From assembly GCA_025403435.1 (NCBI GenBank), contig CM046327.1, forward strand, positions 19,048,794-19,112,793: 64,000 bases of DNA, in the 5' to 3' direction. Source of the DNA: Artocarpus heterophyllus. Taxonomy: Eukaryota > Streptophyta > Magnoliopsida > Rosales > Moraceae. A model generated the notes under the pieces. It was not told where the DNA came from and did not search any database. It saw only the letters and a program-made list of their open reading frames with translations. How positions within the stretch are numbered: position 1 is the first letter of the stretch; the number at the start of each line of letters is the position of its first letter. Shown one piece after another: positions 55,134-64,000 of this stretch. The position numbers and the translations under genes are program-made.

Positions 55134-56571
55134 TGTTAGACATGTATGCTCTAAGGAGTAAAAATGTAATACGTTATTGGAGACATTTTTATCAATAAAG
55201 AATTTATTATTTATAAATATACCAAATATTGTCCTCTTTACGTTCATATTTGTTGAATGTATGATAAGTGAACAGTAGTCTGAGACTGTCAGTCTAAACC
55301 TTAAGAATTGGGCATATGATGGGATGATTATGCGGAAGACACAATTCTTAGGGTGACGGTCTAAAACATATGATCCGCAATCGAGGGAATAAAGTTGGGC
55401 GCTTTATTCATGTAAAGATTGTTATGTTGTCTTTATCCTTTTTGGGAGATGGTTTATCTTGACCATCGGAGTTGGACTCCATGAATAGAAACATTGGCAC
55501 GTTGTCAAAGGTGACGATGTGTTGGATCGGGACATAAAGTGAATTGATTTGGATTAATAATTCTGTCTTGGAAAATCGATTCACTTTAGACAATCATTTG
55601 TATTGTATCTTAATCCTGAGATGAATAATGGGCCCGTTGTCTCGACTTGTGTCTTTTGATGTACCAATGGGTGACTCCCACATTTCTATAGTGGCATGCA
55701 TGCCGGTACGTTGGAGGCATGACTCTTGATAGCGTAGACTTGTTATTCATAGATATGGAATCCATAGCTCCTCTTTAGGAGTAATGATATCCTCTTATAT
55801 GCGTTGTCCTGTAATTGGAAAACTGGAGCGCTCAACCATTTGGATATATAGGTGTAACCGAATGGTATACTATCTTTGGATGGTAAGTTTTCTAATGGTG
55901 AGACAATGGAACGTAAGATAAAAATAATCGGGAAGGTAAGACAGAATTTATCCTTAAGCCGATTATGGATGATCATATGGGGATGCGATACACTATGATA
56001 TGTTATGGAGACTTAGCTACACGAGCTTCGTAATTCTATAAAGTTCGAGAGTGCAGCTCCAAGCTTTTAGTGGAGTAGCGTTGGAGTTGATAATTGTGAA
56101 ATGTATATCTGGGATATTGGGTTTCATAATTATCATGAGCTTGAACTTTATAGGTCCATTTTGGTCCCCTTTGCTAGCTCACAAAATCCTGTAACGACAC
56201 GGCGTGCTTTTTCAATAATTGGTGACTTATGTCGGATTTATCAGATTGGTTTAAAATTTATAAGAATCAAATAATTCATGTCTGTTTATCGGTTGAATTA
56301 ATTATGTAAGAAATTAGTTCAAGATGAACCTGTTGAATTATTGCGTTCGGGTAATTCTTGTCTGTTTATCGGTTGTTTTAATTTTAGGACAATTAGAACA
56401 AGATAAACTTGTAGAATTATTGTGAATTGATTTATTTTCTTAGAGATTATCTTGATAAAGTTTGTTTTGATCAGATATCTTTTCTATTGGGCTATTTGAA
56501 TCAAAACTGAGACTTTATCCTTTAGAATCTCAGGTGGAAAATAAAAGATTCGCGGAGATTTTTTCTCGGCA

Positions 56572-56651
56572 GTTCGGCCTGCCGGATGACGTGTTCGGCC
56601 TGCCGAACTGCCCTGTTTGGCCTGCCTATCAGAAAGTTCGGCCTGCCGACC
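56572..56651. repeat. Four-unit 21-22-bp palindrome array in LTR B
   Basis: Units GTTCGGCCTGCCGGAT, GTTCGGCCTGCCGAAC, GTTTGGCCTGCCTATC and GTTCGGCCTGCCGACC start at 56572, 56593, 56615 and 56636 (spacing 21, 22, 21). Each is a near-palindrome around GGCCTGCC. The array ends 118 bp before the TATA box, like the array in LTR A. Confidence 0.85.
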
Positions 56652-56768
56652 GACGATAGTTAAGATTACGAGTTTTCACGCGGATCTTATCAGATATTGA
56701 TCCAAACTTGATTCTGTTTCGATTTTTTGAGACCTAATCTGATATGGACTAACCCTAGGACCAATAGG

Positions 56769-56776
56769 TATAAAAA
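56769..56776 (+). promoter_or_regulatory. TATA box of LTR B
   Basis: TATAAAAA followed by GGGAG, preceded by CCAATAGG, at about 1.64 kb into the LTR. Transcription would then start near 56800. Confidence 0.6.
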
Positions 56777-57172
56777 GGGAGTGAGTCTAATGATTTACTC
56801 AGATCAATTTGAGAGATTAAGAGCAATACTCTTCTAGTGAGCATCTGAAAACTCCCTGAGAGCTTTTGTTCACAAATCACAAACACTAGCTTTGGGTTCT
56901 CTCTGTTGGTTGGAAGGAGAGTCACCGGTGGAAGAGCTGTACGTGTGAGCCCACACTCACTCCGGTTGTGGATAGAGAATAGCAAAGAAGACCAGTTGGT
57001 TGAGGCTCTTCTGGAACGTTACTTCTCTACACAGGTCGCGGAGGTTCTTCGGCACACTGAGGTTAGTAAGATCTGTTTAATTTATACAAATAACATGTCA
57101 AACTTGTATTTTGGAAAATACTCTGATGAAAAATTTTTAAAAAATTTCGCTGCGCATTTTGTTTCCAACAAC

Positions 57173-57184
57173 TGGTATCAGAGC
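57173..57184 (+). other. Primer-binding site of element B
   Basis: TGGTATCAGAGC, complementary to initiator methionine tRNA, two bases after the LTR end. Confidence 0.88.
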
Positions 57185-58790
57185 TGAGGTTTTTACATAA
57201 ATTTGCAAGTTTGTGATCATGTTATATGCATAAATTTTGTGATCTTAATATCTCCAATGCTTGAATTAAATTTTATAGAGAGATGGCACTCTAGGTTTCT
57301 ATATAATATATATGTTGTCATGGATTATGTGGTGAATGTTTATTAATTAATTATGGTTGATTAAATTATTGTTTAATTATTTATTAATTAATTAATACCG
57401 GTTATGGTTCCTTAGAGGTTAGAATGTGTATCTAAGTTTTTCATATAATTAGATGGCGGACTATCATCTCCATCTAGGAATTGTTATTTAATTTTTAATT
57501 TGTAAGAATTTTGTAATTAAATAATTATTCGGAGAAGACGGAACGAGAAGTCGGATCTTAAAGATTGATGATGGCGCCTCCAGGTATTTCCTGAGTCTCT
57601 AATTTTATGTTTTTGAATTGTTGAAAATAAAATTAATGAATTGCAATAAAATTGTATTTTCTGGAATGTGCGTTTTCTGCTCGATCGGCATGCCGGACCT
57701 CACAGTTCGGCAGGCCGACAGTGGGGTAGAAATTTTGGTGCTCTGCCGGCAGGCTGAACCTTCATGTTCGGCCGGCCGAACCTCCATGATCGGTAGGCCG
57801 ATCACCTAGATCGGCCTGCCGACCGAGAACTACCAAATGTCCAGAAAAGGTGTAATTTTTCGGTTCAGTTTTAATTTTATTTTTGGGACGATTATGAGAA
57901 ACATTAAATTTGGATTTGACCGGAAATATGAAGTGTTCGATTCATACGGGATTGGAGACTTGAAGATGGATATTACATGAAGAAGGATACAGCTTGAGGA
58001 TTCAAGGATGAAGAATCGATAAATGTCTCGATTATTCTCTTGTAATCTTAATTTTCTATTCTCTAGGGTGGAACCATAATATTACGGTTATTATTATTAT
58101 GCTTGTAGCTTTGCTTGATTGCTTTGCTTGTCTGCATTATAATATGATTTACCATGTATATTGATAACATGTCATATAGAAGAGGGAGTGCCGCTCATAT
58201 TAAAATTGTTCATACATTTTTTTTTAAATAAAACCTTGACTTCAAAAGATTGAGTGGGAGAAGGTTTTCGAAGAGAGAACCTAAGGCCTTCATCGTTGGT
58301 CCATAGGAAGAACATGGTGGTCCTGACCCCTAGGAAGGGATTTCTATCATGTACCAGATTGGATCTCTGAAAGGATAAGGTATTTTACTATGATTTATGG
58401 TTGCACACCCCTAGGTGGTGATTATAAATCATGGATAAAATATTGAAACGGTGGTTATACACTCACGTTAATTTTATTATTAACCTCCCCTAGGAGCTCT
58501 GTTAATAAAATTAATGGCCGAAGAAACGATTATTAGTATATGCTGGATCATACGGGTCCTGGATGGCATATATTAATCAAGAGGGGATCCGTGTTCCTGA
58601 TTGAATTTGGCATGACTCCCCTAGGAGCTTGTTGAATTCTGAGTTGGGAATTATCGTTGTAAGGTTGTGATATTTTCAAGGTTTTGACACATAAACACAT
58701 TTGTATGATTTTACATGATTGTGTTATCTTACTAAATTATTATGTATGTTTGCTTATGTTTGGTATATGATTCTTTATTGTAGATTGAAA
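57185..58790 (+). other. Element B untranslated leader
   Basis: About 1.6 kb between the primer-binding site and gag with no long open frame, an unusually long leader for copia. It holds a palindrome array (57683-57824). A splice-acceptor-like TTCTTTATTGTAG sits just before the gag ATG. Long LTRs plus a long leader recall the Angela/BARE lineage; this is inference from architecture. Confidence 0.6.
57683..57824. repeat. Six-unit 22-bp palindrome array in element B leader
   Basis: Units GATCGGCATGCCGGAC (57683), GTTCGGCAGGCCGACA (57705), an inverted TGCCGGCAGGCTGAAC (57744), GTTCGGCCGGCCGAAC (57766, a perfect palindrome), GATCGGTAGGCCGATC (57788, one mismatch pair) and GATCGGCCTGCCGACC (57809). 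Centre-to-centre spacing is 22, 39, 22, 22 and 21 bp. The motif is the same TCGGC-GCCGA type as in LTR B. Confidence 0.85.
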
Positions 58791-61700
58791 ATGTCTAAAA
58801 ACGCTTTATCATCGATACTTGACAAGAACCAATTAACCGGTGAGAATTATAACGATTGGAAACGGAACCTGGACATCGTCCTTTCCTTTGAGAAACTGAA
58901 ATATGTTCTGACAACTCCTTGTCCTCCCGAGCCTACCGGAGACTCAAGTAATGAGCAATTCCAAGCGTACGATCGCTGGAAAGATGCTAATGATCAGGCC
59001 CGTTGCTATGTTATGGCTAGCATGAACAATGTACTATAGGCTCAACATCAGGATTATGAGACTGCGAAGCAGATCTTGGATAATCTTGAGGACATGTTTG
59101 GAGGCCAAGCCATAACAAAGCGGCAAGGGGCGCTTCGAAAACTCTTAAACTGTAGACAGAGACCGGGGACATCTGTAAAGGAGCATATAATGTTGGTCAT
59201 GGGTTACCTCGCTGAGGCTCAAACCAATGGAGCCGACATCAATGCTGAAACTCAGATGACTATGGTCTTTGAGACTCTGTCTAAGGAATTTATTCCGTTT
59301 AGAGCTACTTTTAATCTAAGCAATAGACAGGATATGACCTTAACAGAACTGATGAAACAGTTACAGGAGTTTAAACTACTGATCAGGGAGTCTCCTGCTG
59401 GTGGAGAGACTAACATGGTAGCTGCTTCTGGTTCCAATTCTAACTCTGGGAATGGAAAGAAGCAACGGGCCAAAAGTGAGAAGTCTTCTATTCCTGTTGC
59501 TATCAAGAGCAAGAAGAAGAAGAAGAAGAACCCAAAGAAGCTTAAGTGCTTCTTCTGTGATAAGGTCGGACATATAAAGAAGCATTGCAAGGACTTCCTT
59601 TCCAAGGGAGGTAGGTGTGATCTTCTATATTTAGAAACTTGCTTGGTTGAGGAATCCAGTGACATCTGGGTCATAGATTCCGGTGCAACTAATCATGTTT
59701 GTGTTTCTCTGCAGGGATTCAAAGAAACAAGAAGTCTACTTTGTGAAGGCTTAACGCTTCGGATGGGTGATGGATTCTTGGTCTCAGCGGAAGCAGTGGG
59801 AGATGTCCATCTTTACTTTGATAATTTTAGGAATTTAATTTTGCGAGATTGTTTTTATGTTCCTAAATTTAAAAGGAATTTAATTTCTGTATCTTCTTTA
59901 TTTAAAGACTTCTACGTTGTATCTTTTAATGAAAAAGTGGTGATTCGTAAAAACAAATCTTTTATTTGTTCTGGATGGATGTAAAATAATCTATATTTTA
60001 TCAAACCTAAGATGGACCTATTGCTTAATGCTGAGATAAATGATAATGACTCTAAAAGACTTATAACTTCTCACTCTAATAAGACTTATCTTTGGCATTT
60101 ACGCCTTGGCCATATTAACCTGAATAGAATTCAAAGGTTGGTAAGGGATGGACCTTTAAGTCACTTAAAGGTGGAATCTATACCTCAATGTGAGTCTTGT
60201 TTGGAGGGTAAAATGACCAAAAGACCATACGGGTCTAAGGGCAATAGGGCCGAAGGGGTTCTAGAACTTGTGCATAGTGATGTTTGCGGACCGATGAACA
60301 TCCGGGCACGAGGAGGGTATGAGTACTTCGTCACTTTCATTGACGATCACTCAAGATATGGGTATGTGTACCTAATGCACCACAAAAGCGAAACTTATGA
60401 TAAGTTCAGGGAGTTTCGGGCTGAAGTGGAAAAGCAATTGGGTAAACCCATAAAGGCACTTCGATCTGATCGAGGTGGGGAATACCTTTCTGATGAGTTC
60501 TTAGGGACACTTGTTAGAGAATGAGATTTTATCCCATTTGACTGCGCCGGGCACTCCGCAGCAGAATGGCGTAGCGGAGAGAAGGAATAGGACTTTGTTG
60601 GACATGATTCGGTCCATGATGAGTTATTCATCATTGCCTTTATCCTTTTGGGGATATGCACTACAAACCGCATGTTATCTTTTGAACAATGTGCCTTCAA
60701 AATCGGTCCCTAAAACTCCTCACGAGTTGTGGACAAGACGGAAGACATCCTTAAACCATATTCGCATATGGGGATGTCCAGCTCATGTCCTGTTTAAGGA
60801 TCCGAATAAGTTGGAAGCACGTTCAGAAGTTTGCGTGTTTGTAGGATATCCAAAAGGGACTAAAGGGGGTTATTTTTATAACGCAAAGGAAAATGAAGTC
60901 GTGGTTTCAACTAATGCAACTTTCCTTGAGGAGAGTTACATGAACGACTTTAAACCTCGAAGCAAAGTGGTGCTTGAGGAGTTGAGGGGTGATCCGTTTA
61001 CTCTGGAGGTTCTGAATGAAACCATTCCGATCAGTGTAGAAAAACCAAACAAACCTGAACAACAACCTCAGGGGCTTCGGCGTAGTGAGAGGATCGGGCG
61101 TCAACCTGAGAGGTATATGTTCAATGGGGAAGTCTTTTTGGCTGAACCGGATGAACATGACAGGGATCCTTATACTTACGCAGAAGCTATGGAGGATGTT
61201 GATTCAAGACTCTGGACAGAGGCCATGAACATAGAGATGAAGTCTATGGAGACTAATCGGGTCTGGGAGCTTGTGGATCTTCCCGAAGGGGTAAAACCCA
61301 TAGGGTGTAAGTGGATCTACAAGAGGAAAAGAGGAGTGGATGGAAAGGTCAAAACCTTTAAGGCTAGACTGATAGCTAAGGGTTATACGCAAAAGGAAGG
61401 AATCGATTATAAGGAAACCTTTTCGCCTGTAGCCATGCTTAAGTCCATCCGGATTCTCTTGTCCATAGCTGCCGCTCTCGACTACGAGATTTGGCAAATG
61501 GATGTCAAGACGGCTTTTCTGAATGGCTATCTTGATGAGTCCATTTATATGGAACAACCAGACGGGTTCAAAGTTGCGGGTTAAGAGGGTAAGGTTTGTA
61601 AGATGCTAAAGTCTATTTATGGACTTAAGCAGGCTTTTCGTTCTTGGAACATAAGATTTGATCAAGTGATCAAGACTTATGGGTTCTCACAAAATGTGGA

Positions 61701-62746
61701 TGAACCATGTGTTTACAAACACATTAAGAATGGGAAGGTGGTTTTTCTACTACTCTATGTAGATGACATTCTGCTAATTGGCAATGATGTTGGGGCATTG
61801 TCATCAGTCAAATTATGGTTGACCAAGCAGTTTGACATGAAGGACTTAGGTGAGGCTAATTTTGTTCTCGGTATCCAGATCTTTCGGGATAGGAAGAACA
61901 AAATGATAGCTTTGTCACAGGCCAGCTACATAGATAAAATTCTCAGGAAGTTTGCAATGCAGGATTCCAAGAAAGGTGGGCAACCATCTAGGTCTGGAAT
62001 TACTCTTTCTAAGAAAGACTCTCCAAAGTCTTATGAGGAAAGAGAATACATGAAGAAGGTGCCTTATGCTTCGACAGTGGGTAGTCTCATGTATGCTATG
62101 CTTTGCACTCGACCGGATATTAGCTATGCGGACGGGATTGTGAGTCGATTTCAGGCGGATCCAGGACCGAACCATTGGGTTGCGGTAAAGCATATTTTCA
62201 AGTACCTGAGAAGGACTCGAGGGTATATGCTTGTGTATTCAGGGTGAGGATTTAACTCCTCTAGGATACACTGATTCGGATTTTCAATCCTGTCTGGATT
62301 CTAGGAAATCGACTTCGGGGTTTGTGTTTACTCTAGGTGGAGGTGCCATCAGTTGGAGAAGTGCGAAGCAAGATTGCACTTCGGATTCAACGATGGAGGC
62401 CGAGTATGTGGCGACTAGTGATGCTTCGAAAGAAGCAGTGTGGCTCCGCAAGTTCCTTGGGGATCTTGAGGTAGTTCCTAGTATGGATAAGGCGGTATCA
62501 CTGTACTGTGATAACAGTGCGGCGGTAGCTAATGCTAAGGAACCAAGATTTCACAAGAAGAGTAAGCATATTGATCGGAAGTATCATATGATAAAGGACT
62601 TCATTGAGAGCGGGCATGTCACAGTGTGCAAGATGGCGTCAGAGGACAATTTAGCTGATCCATTTACAAAGACACTTACTGGGAGAGTCTTCGAGAGGCA
62701 TGTGGAAGCTATGAGGATGCGAAATTTGCAGTATTTACTCACTTAG
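58791..62746 (+). pseudogene. Element B gag-pol polyprotein, broken
   Basis: A near-complete Ty1/copia polyprotein. Gag: LTGENYNDWKRNLDIVLSFE, then ARCYVMASMNNVL. Zinc knuckle CFFCDKVGHIKKHC (about 59548-59589). Protease WVIDSGATNHVC (about 59667). Integrase: HLRLGHIN, CESCLEG, IDDHSRYGY, RSDRGGEY and [14 protein letters not shown]. Reverse transcriptase: [22 protein letters not shown] and the LLYVDDILL active site (about 61752). RNase H: YTDSDFQSCLDSRKSTSGF, EAEYVA, LYCDNSAA and KSKHIDRKYH. Lesions: TAG at 59037-59039, TAA at 59982-59984, a frameshift near 60512, TAA at 61582-61584 and a frameshift near 62240. Domain order (integrase before reverse transcriptase) fixes it as copia. It cannot move by itself. 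Confidence 0.92.
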
Positions 62747-62749
62747 TGC

Positions 62750-62760
62750 AAGTGGGAGAT
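62750..62760 (+). other. Polypurine tract of element B
   Basis: AAGTGGGAGAT directly precedes the 3' LTR start, the usual copia plus-strand primer position. Confidence 0.75.
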
Positions 62761-64000
62761 TGTTAGACATGTATGCTCTAAGGAGTAAAAATGTAATACG
62801 TTATTGGAGACATTTTTATCAATAAAGAATTTATTCATTTATAAATATACCAAATATTGTCCTCTTTACGTTCATATTTGTTGAATGTATGATAAGCGAA
62901 CAGTAGTTTGAGACTGTCAGTCTAAACCTTAAGAATTGGGCATATGATGGGATGATTATGCGGAAGACACAATTCTTAGGGTGACGGTCTAAAACATATG
63001 ATCCGCAATCGAGGGAATAAAGTTGGGCGCTTTATTCATGTAAAGATTGTTATGTTGTCTTTATCCCTTTTGGGAGATGGTTTGTCTTGACCATCGGAGT
63101 TGGACTCCATGAATAGAAACATTGGCACGTTGTCAAAGGTGACGATGTGTTGGATCGGGACATAAAGTGAATTGATTTGGATTAATAATTCTGTCTTGGC
63201 AAATCGATTCACTTTAGACAATCATTTGTATTGTATCTTAATCCTGAGATGAATAATGGGCCCGTTGTCTCGACTTGTGTCTTTTGATGTACCAATGGGT
63301 GAGTCCCACATTTCTATAGTGGCATGCATGTCGGTACGTTGGAGGCATGACTCTTGATAGCGTAGACTTGTTATTCATAGATATAGAATCCATAGCTCCT
63401 CTTTAGGAGTAATGATATCCTCTTATATGCGTTGTCCTGTAATTGGAAAACTGGAGCGCTCAACCATTTGGATACATAGGTGTAACCGAATGGTATACTA
63501 TCTTTGGATGGTAAGTTTTCTAATGGTGAGACAATGGAACGTAAGATAAAAATAATCGGGAAGGTAAGACAGAATTTATCCTTAAGCCGATTATGGATGA
63601 TCATATGGGGATGCGATACACTATGATATGTTATGGAGACTTAGCTACACGAGCTTCGTAATTCTATAAAGTTCGAGAGTGCAGCTCCAAGCTTTCAGTG
63701 GAGTAGCGTTGGAGTTGATAATTGTGAAATGTATATCTGGGATATTGGGTTTCATAATTATCATGAGCTTGAACTTTATAGGTCCATTTTGGTCCCCTTT
63801 GCTAGCTCACAAAATCCTGTAACGACACGGCGTGCTTTTCCAATAATTGGTGACTTATGTCGGATTTATCAGATTGGTTTAAAATTTATAAGAATCAAAT
63901 AATTCATGTCTGTTTATCGGTTGAATTAATTATGTAAGAAAGTAGTTCAAGATGAACCTGTTGAATTATTACGTTCGGGTAATTCTTGTCTGTTTATCGG
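62761..64000 (+). mobile_element. Element B 3' LTR, cut by window end
   Basis: Repeats the first 1240 bp of the 5' LTR (offset 7627) with about 13 substitutions and one indel counted by eye. The remaining roughly 0.8 kb, including the palindrome array and TATA box, would lie beyond the window. The rest of element A should follow it. Confidence 0.93.

Larger units (their letters stand above)
55134..57170 (+). mobile_element. Element B 5' LTR (Ty1/copia, 2.04 kb)
   Basis: Starts TGTTAGACATG and ends TTTCCAACA, just before a primer-binding site. The same TGTTAGACATG start recurs at 62761. A TATA box TATAAAAA is at about 56769-56776, in CCAATAGGTATAAAAAGGGA. Comparing the first 1240 bp by eye with the 3' copy gives about 13 substitutions and one indel. 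It interrupts element A at 55133. A palindrome array lies at 56572-56651. Open frames inside it (55408-55593, 55743-55976 and 56755-57187) are not genes. Confidence 0.88.

Noticed and set aside
53700..57184. tRNA-like sequence TGGTATCAGAGC
   Set aside because: It is the primer-binding site of an LTR element, complementary to a tRNA end. No tRNA fold or pseudouridine-loop motif surrounds it.
55408..57187. Frames in element B's 5' LTR (also repeated in the 3' LTR)
   Set aside because: Duplicated with the LTR, short and without domains. The 93-residue frame at 56906 lies in the R/U5 part.

Overview
The window is nuclear DNA of a flowering plant, most likely a eudicot. It is AT-rich, its genes are intron-split with GT-AG borders, and it is crowded with small non-autonomous DNA transposons (MITEs) and LTR retrotransposons. 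The species cannot be named from the sequence. Four genes look intact: a secreted GDSL esterase/lipase (3743-6442, +, five exons), an intronless Dof zinc-finger transcription factor of the DOF3.4/OBP1 type (14912-15682, +), the nuclear pore protein NUP58 (21003-24653, +, six exons) and a methylesterase (MES/SABP2-type alpha/beta hydrolase, 46011-48564, -, three exons).

From about 26 to 48.6 kb the window is a decayed methylesterase cluster. There is one intact gene, at the right end. The rest are wrecks: a secreted-type copy that lost the segment carrying its catalytic serine (34257-36258), a frameshifted two-exon remnant (42575-43324), and isolated exon remnants at 26.3, 29.3, 37.0, 41.1 and 41.3 kb. 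The left members point right and the right members point left, converging near 41.2 kb. The spaces between them hold a 2.37-kb solo LTR with a clean TAAAT target duplication, Tourist-like MITEs with 3-bp duplications, a 0.7-kb hairpin element and a head-to-head pair of another repeat family.

From 53.0 kb to the end there are two nested Ty1/copia retrotransposons. Element A (5' LTR 53008-53697, TNT1-like gag-protease) is cut at 55133 by element B (5' LTR 55134-57170, broken gag-pol 58791-62746, 3' LTR from 62761 running out of the window). B's two LTRs differ by only about 1 percent, yet its coding region carries three stops and two frameshifts.

The most unusual signal is in these two elements. 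Upstream of the TATA box in LTR A, upstream of the TATA box in LTR B, and again in B's untranslated leader, there are arrays of GC-rich imperfect palindromes repeating every 21-22 bp. The palindrome sequence differs between A (GCGCC-GGCGC type) and B (TCGGC-GCCGA type), but the architecture is the same. I do not recognise these arrays as a described element.

The intact genes do not form a pathway: a lipid/ester hydrolase, a DNA-binding regulator, a pore component and a hormone-ester hydrolase simply lie side by side, as is usual in plant chromosomes.
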